From: Angiostrongylus vasorum
Taxonomy: Eukaryota > Nematoda > Chromadorea > Rhabditida > Metastrongylidae
Length of the DNA stretch: 64,000 bases
Direction of reading: 5' to 3'
Assembly: GCA_018806985.1 (NCBI GenBank)
Contig: JADANN010000240.1
Span: 124,001 to 188,000 of the forward strand
Made by a program: the position numbers and the translations under genes. Of the stretch, positions 38,426 to 50,080 are shown piece after piece. Numbering within the stretch: the first letter of the stretch is position 1; every line of letters starts with the position of its first letter. Under the pieces are notes generated by a model, which saw only the letters and a list, made by a program, of their open reading frames with translations, searched no databases and was not told the origin of the DNA.

Positions 38426-38994
38426 TTGTGTGAAAATTGCTCTGTATTATTCGCTTATTTCTATTAACCGTGTCCATATATTTCATGCGGATTCCAGCAT
38501 TTCCTCTTTTTTTTCTGGTTCGATGTTTTGCACTTGTCATTAACGAGTCTTCGGAAATACGTGCAGTTTCGGTTGATAGTTGAGGATGTTTGGGTTCCGT
38601 TGTGAACGCCACTGAATGCTCGTCGAGTTCATCATCTTTGGAGTTTCGGCTTAGCTCTACTACAGCGTATACAAGCTTTCAACACAGACAGGCTATGACT
38701 TTTTTGGATCGGAAAAAGCTTTCCTGAGAAAGAATTGGTAGTGTTTCGTTGACCCCAGGTTAAGGATGACCTAGTTGGCCCAATAATGGATCGAGTCAGA
38801 GACCATGCATATATTGTACAGCATCTCTACTGCAATTATTACGCTACATGTAAGACTAATATGAAGAAAACCCATTAAAGTGGTTAAGAAGAAACTGCGA
38901 GTGTCCCTCTTCCACACTAGAAGTTGGCTTTCCGAGTTTTCGTTAAGGTTACGCACTTCACTTCGTCGAATAAAGCTACATAATAAGGGATGAG

Positions 38995-39255
38995 ATTTTT
39001 AACCTTGATTGGCATCCCTACCGGATGCGTAATGTATTTAACTCAATTCAAACCATTGTAGGACTGATTAAATGCATATTTGTCTTACACAAATGAATTG
39101 CGTTGACCTATCGGTGGATTAAATCAGCATTGTTATCCTCCCAAACGATGATAGTTTGCCGACCCAGGAGATGTAGGGCTCGGTTTTCTTGGGAGCAGGA
39201 TAGAACCAAAGATCATGTCTGCACTGTGGCGAACCCTTATCCACTATAGTATACA
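38995..39255 (-). repeat. SINE-A copy, very old
   Basis: Reverse copy; visible landmarks are TTAAATGCATATTTG, GACCTATCGGTG and CATTGTTATCCTCCCAAACG. Confidence 0.6.
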
Positions 39256-40125
39256 ACAGTAGCAATATATCTCCATGCAGGCTCTGAAGAGTTGGTGTTG
39301 TTCAAGGATTTGTTCTCGTTGTAGAAATCCGGCTTTAAATGACTAGTGTGGAAATCCGTATGATAACGACGTACCGAATAAAAAGCTTACATGAGGTTGG
39401 TAAACAACCGAGTACCGAATAAAGTGCCGAGTAAACTTATTTATTTAGTGGCCAAAAGAACATCACCAACAAAACAAAAACCAATGCATTAAGGCATTTT
39501 GTCCGATTTAAATAAATACAACATTATCAGAAGAAAACGTACATAAAACCAATAACACTGAATGTCCATTATTATCTTAATTATTAGCATTAATATTTAA
39601 AAACGTCCTCCAACAAAGGGAAAACAACTATAACCATCATTCTGAGTCCAAAAAAAAAATTTACCCCTATCCTGCCCCTGCTTGATTTTTAGCAGAGTGC
39701 TAGTGTTGTACGATTACTGACATAACCATCAACAATCAAATCAACAGTATTGACTGAACAGTTGGCTAATCGTGGTGGGACACACAAGAATGTTGTTGTT
39801 GAAGATCGTCAAGCAAAAGCGAGAGCTAGTCAAACATCACAAACACCATATTTGGCCGTAAACCCGTGAATAATAAAAAAAAAAACTACGCTTAGAAGCA
39901 ATGTAATTAGTTAAAATTCTAATGAAATGAATGCAATTTCTGTTATAGCAAGTCAATAGATGAAGACGATTCGTAATGACTGGCTACAGAGACCGCCCCA
40001 ATGTCCTATCTTCGGTCAATCAATACCTATTGCTTCTACACAACTGTTTTGCTTAGTTGGAGCAGTTTTTGCCAGGATTTTTTCTATTCGTTTCCTCGAT
40101 GCAGGAAGATGAAAACGAGAAGAGT
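39256..40125. other. A-rich spacer, no gene seen
   Basis: The + strand turns A-rich here, with many AAAAA and AATAAA runs, next to the inverted duplication. Confidence 0.4.
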
Positions 40126-40863
40126 CATGTCTTTAACAAAATCCTTTATTTGGGCAGCTACTGCCTTCTCTTTAAGGGTCCTAAAGAAGGCCTTGTGATT
40201 GAATCCAACGAAGGAGAAGTTTTTCTCAATTTCATTCAATAAATTTCTCATATCCACTAGGGAGATCGCATCGATCTTGATCATATATTTTCTATCTCAA
40301 GTTGCTCCAGAGTCGCATGATCGGGTTCCTCATAGGGACTTTAAGTTCTAGTAGGTTCGCCATCCAGTTTTATTTTCGTATTGTTGTACTCGGTTTTAGT
40401 CAAGTCTTGTGGGTAATTAAACCCCCACAAGACTTGGCTAAAACCGAGCACTGCAATACAAAAATAAACCATTCAGTTTTGAAAACTAAAACTATTAAAA
40501 AAGTGAAACTTAATGGTTTATTTTCGTATTGCAGAACTCGGTATTAGCCAAGTCTTGTGGGGGTTTAATTACCTACAAGTCTTGGCTAAAATCGAGTACT
40601 CAATACGAAAATAAAACTGAATGGGAACCCACTATAACTTAAAAGTCCCTATGAGGAACCCGATCATGGGACACTGGAGCAACTTGAGATAGAAAATGTA
40701 CTGACCAAGATCGATGCGATCTCCCCAGTGGACATGAGAAATTCATTGAATGAAATTGAGAAAAACTTCTCCTTTGATGGATTCAATCCCAAGGTCTTCC
40801 CCAAGATCCTCAAAGAGAAGGCAGCGGCTGCCCAAATAAAGGATTTTGTTAAAGAGATGTTTT
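40126..40863. repeat. Large inverted duplication with nested palindromes
   Basis: Left arm 40126-40475 and right arm 40511-40863 are reverse complements at roughly 90% by eye, with a spacer of about 35 bases (40476-40510). The inner part of each arm (40365-40475 and 40511-40623) is itself a palindrome centred on GGGTAATTAAACCCCC-like sequence. The outer arms carry one reading frame, also mirrored: about 70 residues such as VDMRNSLNEIEKNFSFDGFN, open in both arms and not recognised. It looks like a palindromic MITE beside a gene or element fragment, then duplicated in inverted order. Confidence 0.8.
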
Positions 40864-41035
40864 GCTTAGTTTTTAACAGAGTACCGAAAGTGAGTTTAGG
40901 CACGAAAACTAGATCTAGTAACAATAAATAGCACGAAATACGAATCTACAGCAGTAAAGTAAAGACGTACCCATCTTGGTCGACGCCATCACAAAACCCA
41001 GACCTGGGTCTTGTTCGACGAATGACGGAAAGAAC

Positions 41036-44000
41036 TTAATGCACTTGGGAATTCTGCATATACACCACACATTCATCGGGAGCAGGTATAAGTTTTTTGC
41101 AGAGATTTTCTGTTAAGTCATAATAAGCGTCAAAGTTCCGCTCGCCGTCAATCATAATCCATGGAACAAAATCGAGTGGTGGACTAAGTGAAGCCGTCCG
41201 CAAACCGGCCGTCGCCAAAAGACGTCGTCCAATTGGGCCAGTTGCACATTCTTTCATCCTGAAGTGAGGTTGATCGTAAAACTCTAGATAGATATCACTC
41301 TACTAGATACATCAAAAACCAATCAAGGTTTTTTCTTCGAGTATTGTTATCCTACGAAGAGCGTTATTACTATTACTATGATTACCATCTTATTTCCCTT
41401 TCCTTATTACTACTTTCTCCAAGTATTTCTACTCCACGAAAAATACTTTACGACTATTACTGAATGGTTCGCGGAGCACTTTGATTAGAGATGAAGTGGA
41501 ACATGCATTACACCCAACGATTACATTGCGCCCCGGGCAACCAAAGGCTTACACATCCGTCCGTGGTCCGAAAACTTGTACCAGACACGTCTTGGAAAGG
41601 CCCTCTCCCATCCTGAAAGCAGGGGACATCCTATGGTGAACACCTGACTATGCTCTAGCAGAGTTATATGAGAATTCCAAGGAGAATTAATTTGACCAAC
41701 ATCCAACGCATGCAAGAAGGCAAAACCCTCAGCTAACAGCTGAGCCAACGCGAAGATCCTCGCAGATGACGAATAAAAAGCAATGAACCGACTAGTTTGC
41801 ACTTTATGTGACGACGTGTAAATTAAGAAGTCAAATAAAGAAAAACTATGCTATTGTGTCAAAGTAGCTACAAACGCCATCAATGATTTAGCGTGCGGAA
41901 AACTGTGCGGCCATTGTGGCGAAGCTGTGCGTTGGATGAGTATTGATTAGGCACACGAAAGCAAAGTCGTCTTCTGCGCGAAGCCATTCGTTTTAATTCT
42001 TGTGTACCGCTACTTTTATGCATGTGAAGTAGTGGTTGGAGGCGCCCTGCAATACACATGGGAACGATCACCGTGCCAAAAGCCCACCTAGCCTTCCATC
42101 CCACCGCGGTCGGAAAACTGGTGTCAGACTTGTCTGGGAGGATAGCAGCACTGGCTCAATGCATCAGTACGCCACCACGAGTCATTGTAAACGCCAGGTA
42201 CGCATTTAATCACCTCCAACGGTGCCTAATGAAGTCGAATGCATGGCGTATCCCTCAAGGATTGATCAACGCCGAGAGCTTTATCCTTTTTTTTATTTTA
42301 CCGCTGTTTTTATCAACGATCTTAAGAAGTGAGAACCACATCTAGATGTTGACTGAATGCAATAAGAAGAAGAAATTCTGAAAAGAAAACAACAACGACT
42401 CTGTAAAAATATCTGCGATACTAATGTATTGAAATAAGAAACAAATAAAAGGATGAAAAATAAAGCGCTCGTTTTGATCAATCTCTAAGGGAGGAGCCAT
42501 ACATCCGATTTCATCAAGCATCGACAGAGTTTGTTGAATCCATATCTGGCCTACACAATGACTTCTGGTGGCTTACCATCGTGTCATGTCAGTGGTGCTA
42601 CCCTCCCAAACAAGCCTGGTACAAGTTCGATGAATTCGAAGGGATGGAAGACATGGTGAGGCCGGGGCGTAGAATTGAACTAAGGACAAAGTACATACTG
42701 GAAGAGAGTATAAATCCGTAATTGCACTGATTCCAACGCTTATCTACAGCCACGTTTATTTCATTTTCCATCAGTAACCTACCACTGTTCGTCTAAGAGC
42801 GCATTATTAGTGACACATGACTTCACTGCATCGTCCAGATCATTTCGCCCTTGGATGCAATCGATAATTGGGACGGTCCTGTCCGGAACACCAATCCGTT
42901 CGATAACACAGTTCATCAACTGATTCAATAAACATTCGCTTTCACCATGTTGGCACGTGCATCTGAAAAAAAAGCCTATTTTTTCCACATTCTGCATCAA
43001 ATCAACTTACATGGAGATAAATTTGCGAAAAAGCATTTATTGAAATCTGTGTGATCCATAGATGGCTCATATTCGTTACTATAACTGTACACTTACTATT
43101 CAATTGCCAAGCTAACACCAGGTTGATGAAAAATTTTATTCGGCCAACGCTTCGACAATTCGTCTTCCCTAGAGCCGCTGATCCAAGGCTATGTCCACAT
43201 GCTTTCGTACTCCCAATGCGGTGTCTTTGTCTCTGCATTGAGTCAGATCTTTCTCAGTGGAGCACTGCTCGAATGAGGCATACTCACCCCGCGATGGTCT
43301 TTTATACATCACAGTTGTTGTTGATAATAGTGGTTGTCCCATGATAATAAGTTGTTTTTGCTGGATAATCTATCTTGCGGAAGTCGGTGCCATTATTAGC
43401 TAGCAGAGAACTGTTTATCAACCTCGTGTTAGCTTATCAATGAAAGAGTATATACATATTGACCAGGAGCGAGGTTAAAGGAAAGTCGGTTTTTTGAAAC
43501 ATAATTATACAATTATGGTGTCAGATAGCGCAATGGTAGTGATGTCCGCCATCGAGCATGGTGCTAGTTCGATTCCGCTCCAGGCCTCTTATCCCTCCGG
43601 GGTCCGAAAATTGGTATCGGACTTGTCTGGCAAAAGTTCACTCTTTGCAATCCAATTGGGAACGCTCTACCGAGGCAACCTCATGAGTCCAGGGAGAATC
43701 GACTCAACCAGCATTCAACGGCATTCATGACGAAAGGGGAAATTCTTAAGCAGCAGTCGAACCCTCACGCGAAAAGTTCGAAGACCTTCGTGGATGGTCG
43801 TTCCGAGGAAACGAAGCAAATTCAAGAATTGTAGAGATCCGCACGGAGGTGTGAAATCAGGGTCGTATAAAAATAAGTTCATAATTGGTAGTTTCTAATT
43901 TATTTAACTAGTTTAGTTAGTTTATCTTCAATTCTGTTTACAAATTTTTTTAATTTAATTCAATGCAAGTCAATTTATTATATAATCTAACCAATTTCTC

Positions 44001-47000
44001 AGTCATTACTTCAATTACGACAATTAGTATTACATATTTGCACCCATAGATACATTCATATTCATAAAGATCGCATTCTGTTTATTGGAGTGTGAAGTAA
44101 TCGATTATTGATCGCCTACTCGTAATCGTCTCCAGTCGTCGCCACACACCGAGCTTTTCCGAAAGGAATCATTGTGAGTTCTATGCGACCCGTATTCGAT
44201 AGCATTGACCATGTTTTCATAAGCTGTTTGTGCAGAAATCTGAAATAGAATGAAAAAATCGTAAGTGAAAAAAGGCGAATAAAAATTTAAAAAAAATGGA
44301 ATACTTCATCCACTCTCCATCACCATCCAGTCGAGATTTAAAAAAAATAAATCAGTAGCTAAAAATTCACTATGGTTGACGAATAACCGAAGCAAAAATG
44401 AATAACACTTGAATCGAGGAAGGAAAAAAAAGTGAAATGATGTCATCAATGAGTATAATGTTCCACCTATGAGGTTTCGTTTCGAAGTATGATCGCATGT
44501 GTAGTGAATTTACCGTACTGTGCTGTATTGTCAGGGAATAACAACACCATGTGCAACTGAGTGATTGCATCGCATAAGTTCTTCAGAAATACATGAAACG
44601 AAAACTGTGACGATTTCCACGGAATTTTTTACTGAAGGATACAACCCGTATGGTGTGGCGGTGAACGCGTTAGCCGCTGGAAAGGGTAATAGTGCGTTCG
44701 TTCCCCCACCATAGGCACCTGCGGTCCGGAGTTTTGCAAATAGTGGTTGAGCCTCACATAATACCCTGCCATGAAAAAATTTTAACACGCAGTAAATTAA
44801 AAAGTTAACCGGCATGCGTTTACTTCCATACAATAACACACATACAACACAATCGTAGCTGACGTTTCGGCAGAATCGCCTTCTTCAGAGCCTGGAAGGG
44901 TACACTAATACGCAACTTACTAGGTCAAACGCTTCAACAGCACAAACAGAGAGATGAAAATCTACACGATAATTACAGGACCTGGGCTTCTCTAAAAACC
45001 CACCGCTTTTTTCACCTGTCTTCCACCGAGGAAGAACAGCCGCTCAGAGTCGCATATGCTTGACAACTGCACCTCCCCCACATCAATGATTGATGTGAAG
45101 GTACGGGGCGAGATCACGTGTAATCTAGGGGCATTACTCTCTGCTATTCATTGTGGGATTTTTTGGCATTTATCCAAAAAGCCTCGAGGAGTTTGTGCGT
45201 TGGTATTCTAGGATCCTGTGCGAGGGTAACGACTTTTATATCAAAATCGCCTCCGCTGTGCTTTTTGTATCCTATGCGTGCCTAGTGGAGTGCCTTGTTT
45301 TGATTTTCGTTTGCCATCTAGGTGTTCTTTCATGCGGATACATAAAGGTCTGCCCATTTCGTGAATAAATTCGCCTCCGTAAGTACTACAAGACATCAAG
45401 TATATCGTACCTGAACTCATGCAATCACCGTCCCCTGCCGTAACGGCAGATTACGCAATTTGTTGTTTCACATAGACGGTCGTATAGGCGGTCACGAACT
45501 AACTGACGACGTAGAGTATCCGGTGGTATTTCAACTAACGCTACCGATTCCTCTAGATCTGCCCTTCTTAAGCATCGCTTTATCGCTATACTTATTTCAT
45601 CGCTAATAAAGGCCAAGATAAACGGGATTTTTGTTCCGGCTAAACTGTTCGTTTTAGGACGTCGCTTTCCTTCTAAACTTATCTCGTGGGATTACTATTT
45701 CGTAGCCATTGGAGATGGCTGTTTGCCGGGCCAAGTCGTGCAATTCTTCCTTTAGTTCCCTACTTTGTGCACACAGAGGTGGCTGTTCGAAACATGTTTC
45801 TTAAATCGCCCTCTGTGTGTGAAGGGTGGGAGGAAAAGTCACTATCCTCGCACGGGATCCTAAACCACCAACCTCGCGACTGCTGAGAGAAAAAACGACG
45901 AATTCATAATCCAATGCCGAGGTTAATAGAAAGTCGATATTGGGTACTATTAAAAAGTTAACATTGTGATTTAGACTACAGCCTGAGCTTAACTGAGTTC
46001 ATTTGCCGATTTGTGCTCCCCAGATCACTCCCATGATTGCTGACGGGTGATTGCTAATGGCACTGATCAATAGGACTTACTGAAGGATAGTTAAAGTAAT
46101 TCGGGGTTACGTAAAGTACAATGATTCGGACTCCGAAAACAACGGTTTTCTATAGTAAATCACTCTGAGAACTTTATAACGAATATGATCCCTACCCATA
46201 ACCAATAACGAAACTAAAGATGTATTTTCTTATGGATGTAAGATTGGAAGAAACTACTTGTGTCTCTCGTCACTTCATTCACACCTCTTTCCTTGAGATG
46301 AATTTACGACTTGTTAAGCAAAATCAGCCAATAAAAAAAAATCGATGGACGCGTACCTAGATGTGTCCGGACATTTTGATTCCATGTAGATTTCCAGAGA
46401 TACTTTGTTGAGTTTCGGCGCCAAAGGAATCCTTGACATTATCTGAAGTATTGAATCATATTTGCAAATAGAAAAATCTGCGTCCGAGTTTTGCAAATCT
46501 CTCAGCATCATTGGTGACTGTATTTCACATTGTACCCTGACAAAAGGCCGCGTGTGGCACAGTGGTCGGAGGCGCCTTGCAACACACACATGGAATCGAT
46601 CCCCTGCGCCCATGGCCCATCAATCTTTCCATCCCTCCGGGGTCGGCAAATTTGTACCAGACTTGTCTGGAAGATAACAGCACTGGCTCATCATACATCA
46701 TCGGCACCGCGTTCATCTCCAACGATACTTAATGAAGTGAATCCATGGCGCAGGGATTGATCAACGCTGACAGCTTCATCCTTTATCGCTTTACCCACAC
46801 GAAAGTATAATGGGTAACAGGTAAGAACTTAAACACTACGATATTGTTTCACATAGACTGTTGTTGACGAAAGTTTTATCTGAGAGTCTTTAGTCCGCTC
46901 TACACTCACCTTTTGTCTCCCTTCCGATAAAAAACGGCACGATTTTTTATTTTGCGAATCGGACTTACCCTATTATTTTTGTGCATTTTGCTATTCGGGA

Positions 47001-47698
47001 AAACGAAAAAGAGCGAAAGGAGTTTAGCTTATAAATCTACATACTTCTGCAAGGTCCTGACATGTCCTCAAAAAATCTTTGTCATCCGTGCCAGCTTCGA
47101 TCCCTCTAATCATCAAATAGCCCGATCGGAGACCACTAAACTTCTTTTTGTCCCCATCACCCAGAAAAAATATTAAGTGTGCTAGCTAGGTCGAGGGACA
47201 TGAAGGTCATCAAACGTAGGTTGACAGACAGGAGCAGGTCGCTTGGCTTTGCTGCAAAGTAGGTTTACGCCTGGCTAGATCTTCAGATAAAAATGTAGAA
47301 CTTCACTGTAAGGGTAGGTCTTAACTCAAGCAGAAGGAACTAGACAATCGATAAGGAGCTGCTTACGAAGTCAACGCAACAACACAAATGATGAATATTG
47401 ATCGGATGTGAGAATATGTGTGCTCATGTGAATTCTTCGCAAATACTTACTTTGCAGAAAAGCTGGTCAGCCCACAAGAGATCCGAGCAGTTACATGGAA
47501 AGAAAAGACAATTCAAATTCTTCAAATCTCGCTCGAGTAACGTAAATAGTGTACGCTGACGAGTTTCTGGTAGCTCAGCCCGGACAAGAATGAATAGGAC
47601 GAACGGTAGGGGTAATAGAAATTTTCTGACATGGTCGTATAATATGACGTATTGTATGGAAATCATCGGTACTAATGCGAAAAAATCAGTGTGGTTTG
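41036..47698 (-). CDS. GILT-family lysosomal thiol reductase, five exons, one frameshift
   Basis: Gamma-interferon-inducible lysosomal thiol reductase (GILT) family; relatives reduce disulfides of proteins in lysosomes. Exons from 5' to 3': 47451-47698 (ATG at 47666), 46357-46442, 44119-44239, 42783-42962, 41036-41258. Phases match at every junction and give 274 aa if one extra base in exon 3 is ignored. Seen: a hydrophobic signal segment (about residues 12-29), active-site CPDT (96-99, Thr replacing the second Cys), PFGKA (126-130), the GILT signature CQHGESEC (144-151) followed by N and C at family spacing, and FVPWIMIDG near the C-terminus. Exon 3 reads CCTTTCCGGAAAAG near 44160, where the family frame needs one C fewer. 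This may be a sequencing error or an inactivating mutation. Exon 1 follows a TTTTTCAG acceptor. Introns hold SINE-A, SINE-B, family C and Penelope pieces. Confidence 0.88.
41528..41660 (+). repeat. Possible SINE-B core fragment
   Basis: CCCCGGGCAACCAAAGGCTT, then CGTGGTCCGAAAACTTGTACC and AGACACGTCTTGGA, follow the SINE-B core order. Diverged, within GILT intron 4. Confidence 0.4.
42020..42292 (+). repeat. SINE-A copy in GILT intron 4
   Basis: From GTAGTGGTTGGAGGCGCCC to GAGAGCTTTATCC plus T run; antisense to the gene. Confidence 0.88.
42452..42725 (-). repeat. SINE-A copy in GILT intron 4, diverged
   Basis: Reverse copy from AAAGGATGAAAAATAAAGCG through TACCCTCCCAAACAAGCCTG to GGGGCGTAGAATTGAAC. 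It lies about 160 bases after the previous copy, in the opposite direction. Confidence 0.75.
43514..43872 (+). repeat. SINE-B copy in GILT intron 3
   Basis: Head has TAGCGCAATGG and a near-perfect B box (AGTTCGATTCC), then the shared core and the body ending in GTGAAATCAGGGTCGTATAA. Antisense to GILT. Confidence 0.88.
44640..44830 (+). repeat. Family C repeat in GILT intron 2
   Basis: CGTATGGTGTGGCGGTGAACG, GGAAAGGGTAATAGTGCGTT, CACCTGCGGTCCGGAGTTTT. The ATCTCAGCAAC segment is deleted. Confidence 0.82.
44848..45660 (-). mobile_element. Penelope-like element 3' part inside a GILT intron
   Basis: Read on the - strand, 45425-45616 encodes the segment before GIY-YIG (FISDEISIAIKRCL, LCETTNCVICRYG), then decayed nuclease sequence, then the shared 3' block GGCTCTGAAGAAGGCGATTC near 44890. 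It has the same strand as the GILT gene whose intron 2 holds it. Confidence 0.75.
46005..46090 (+). repeat. Family C 5' fragment
   Basis: GCCGATTTGTGCTCCCCAGA, then TGACGGGTGATTGCTAATGG; stops before the tRNA-like block. Confidence 0.65.
46475..46544 (+). repeat. Family C 3' fragment
   Basis: CGTCCGAGTTTTGCAAATCT, CTCAGCATCATTGGTGACTG. Lies between GILT exon 2 and a SINE-A. Confidence 0.6.
46545..46790 (+). repeat. SINE-A copy in GILT intron 1
   Basis: Intact head (GGCCGCGTGTGGCACAGTGG), core and tail, with small deletions around 46690-46750. Antisense to the gene. Confidence 0.88.
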
Positions 47699-48614
47699 CT
47701 GAAAAATGTATGACGTCATTCATCAAGGAGTACTGTAATGGAAGGGAAGCTATGCAAAAATAACGCTGTTCTCTTATGCTGTGGACAGAAATCCTTAACG
47801 ATGCCTATGTTTCAAACGAACTGCCGGATTCTATAGAATATGTCAAAGTTCGGAACAAATACCACCTGTATTTGATCTTAGCAGAACCTACTGGACCGTA
47901 ACTAGAACCTTTCACTTTTTTTATTACGCTATGTTTTATATGAATACCTCAAGAGAAATAGCTCTTGAATTTTAAGAAATGCGGTCAATTAGTCTTAAGC
48001 GATCGATGCGAGACGGCGAACTGAACGGATGTGTAGATGCAATGATATTGAGATAGATACTGATCTTAACGAACTCAAGGAATCGCAAAATTCCCAGATC
48101 ACGGCGGATTTCGATTCTCTGACACTGCTAGGCAATATAAGCAAAGTTAGATGCCTGCTCCAGTCTGTACAAATCTTTAGCGGTTACTGTAGCTTATAAA
48201 CGCATAAGTTTTAACAAATGTTCAAATACTGTGGGAATTAATTTTCATTAAACTTCGGTATTAGTAACTAATTTACATTTTAAGAAGTGTCCTTGTTAAA
48301 TTAACTCGAAGTTGCTATCACATCCTCTTGAAATTCGATGAGATACGATGTCACCTATATGAGCGCTTAAACGTGACTACACACATGAGGTTCACTGCTT
48401 CATCGTGTGTGAAGCACATTCCCGTGAGCTTATCTTTTTTGAGAAGAAAATGATGAGCTCTTTTCATTAGGCAGATTTTTGGTTTGGTTCAACAATTAGG
48501 CATTTATTAGAATTAGGGAATATTAATCGAGTAATAAAATATGGGTGCATAGTACGGCACCGCTCGGAAGAAAGTGAAATGGCCGAAACATCCACCATTG
48601 TATTTTAGAAGTGA
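47699..48614. other. No gene seen; 5' flank of the GILT gene
   Basis: AT-rich DNA upstream of GILT exon 1. Any promoter would lie here, but no clear element is visible. Confidence 0.4.
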
Positions 48615-48770
48615 TAACAACTTCGTATTAGCATTTCTTGCATTCGATTCGTTTTCCTGGCATTTATCATCCACAAAGGTCTCGAAGATCTCGCGTGTTG
48701 TTTTGGCTGCTGCTTGATGATGGCCGTTTTCTTTATGAATGTCGTAAAATGCTGGTCGAATCATTTCTTC
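48615..48770 (-). repeat. SINE-B 3' body fragment
   Basis: Reverse of the distal SINE-B body: GACCAGCATTTTACGACATT, CATCAAGCAGCAGCC and GAAAACGAATCGAATGC on the - strand. It lies about 100 bases before a + strand SINE-B. Confidence 0.7.
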
Positions 48771-48871
48771 GTGCAGTCATGGGGATATCCGAGCTAAAGC
48801 ATTCCCATGTGCTGTGAAGGAGGGCGTAATAGTAGTAATTAACAATTAACAAGAATAATAATTAATAACAA

Positions 48872-49158
48872 CCATCCTCCGGGGTCGGGAAAATGGTACC
48901 GGACTTGTCTGGGAAAAAAATCACTCTCTGCAATCCAGTTGGGAACGTTCCAGCTCGGGTTTCTTAGGACTCCAGAAAGAATTGCTCCACCAGCATTCTA
49001 CGACATTCAAGATGAAATGAAAATCCTCAAGCAGCAACAGAAGCCATACGTAAAGGTTGGAAGAGCTTCGTGGAAAATGGATACGAGGAAACGAACTGAA
49101 TGTGAGCCGTGCTGGGATCCATGTAGTATTTTTTCAAGACGGGTCATATAAAATAAAA
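48872..49158 (+). repeat. SINE-B copy, headless
   Basis: Starts exactly at the shared core (CCTCCGGGGTCGGGAAAATG) and runs to GACGGGTCATATAAAATAAA. The tRNA-like head is absent. Confidence 0.88.
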
Positions 49159-49194
49159 TCAAAAAAATGACGGCAATTAATAATAATAATCACC

Positions 49195-50028
49195 TGTACC
49201 ACCTGTAGTCCCGTTGATCGTCGACTGACCTCGAGCGGGCGCCAGTAAATCTTCCATTTTTCCCCGTCGCGTGCAAGAGTAGTCCAGCGGGTTCTGCTCG
49301 CTCTAGGGACTCGTCGAGCATCATATTTTTTCCTCTAGGCTCTTCGTGAAGAACTCTAACCACCGGATCGGTGGTCTTCCTGCAGTACGTTTGATACCTC
49401 GAGGAATCCAGTAATTGACGGTCCTTGTCCATCGATTGTCATTCGTACGCATTACGTGTTCGGCCCAACTTATCCTCGACTGTTTGGCGTACAGAATGGC
49501 ATCTTTGATTTTTGATCGTTGACGAAGGTCGGATCTTCGGATCCCACCCCTTACTTGTGTTAAACGGGATATCGTTTCGACTGCGCGTTCCACAACGCTG
49601 AGTGATCTTTCATCCTGCTTACGCATCGACCAGGTTTCTGGCGCATACGTTAGGGCAGGGAGTACCGTTGAGTCGAAAAGGTGGGCATGGAGTCGGGCGT
49701 TCTTTGTTCTCTTCACTACATCCTCGATGCTCTTGAAAGCTCCCCAAGCCGCTCGTTTCATTCTGCTCAGCTCTGGAGTTAAGTCGTTCATCATATTGAT
49801 TTCCCGATCTAGATAGACATAACTGGAGCATTCGGAGATATTCGTTCCGTTGAGCGTGAATGGAGCGTACGAAACCAATCCGCTCTTCATGAACATCGTT
49901 TTTGTGAGATTAGTGGAAGACCAACCTTTCCACAGGCTTTATCAAAGTCGGCAAGCATACGTTTCGCTGGGCTAATATTTGGTGTTATAAGGACGATGTC
50001 ATCAGCAAAGCGAAGATGATGTAACTGC
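49195..50028 (-). mobile_element. RTE-type LINE 3' fragment, fairly young
   Basis: Starts inside RT at FADDIVLI (about 50010) and runs to the C-terminus (WKIYWRPLE near 49230). One frameshift lies near 49900; a second near 49330 separates the last about 45 codons. The 191-codon frame at 49321-49896 is uninterrupted, so this is the least decayed copy of its family here. Both ends abut ATT/TAA simple repeat, as is usual for RTE insertions. Confidence 0.85.
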
Positions 50029-50080
50029 CGACTGCGGACCATAATAATAATACTAACAACAAATAATATAATATATAATA
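50029..50080. repeat. TAA/AAT-rich simple repeat between LINE and SINE-A
   Basis: AATAATAATACTAACAACAA followed by AATATAATATATAATA; AAT units also occur on the far sides (49175-49190, 50366-50400). Probably a preferred insertion target. Confidence 0.7.

Noticed and set aside
43002..43240. - strand frame next to GILT exon 4, first taken as its 5' exon
   Set aside because: No active site, and the GTAAGT donor there gives a stop at the junction. The true upstream exons are at 44119 and 46357.
44150..44239. GILT exon 3 ending at the GTGTGT donor at 44148
   Set aside because: It would skip conserved residues and leaves the next exon out of frame; the GTAGGC donor at 44118 restores family sequence and phase.
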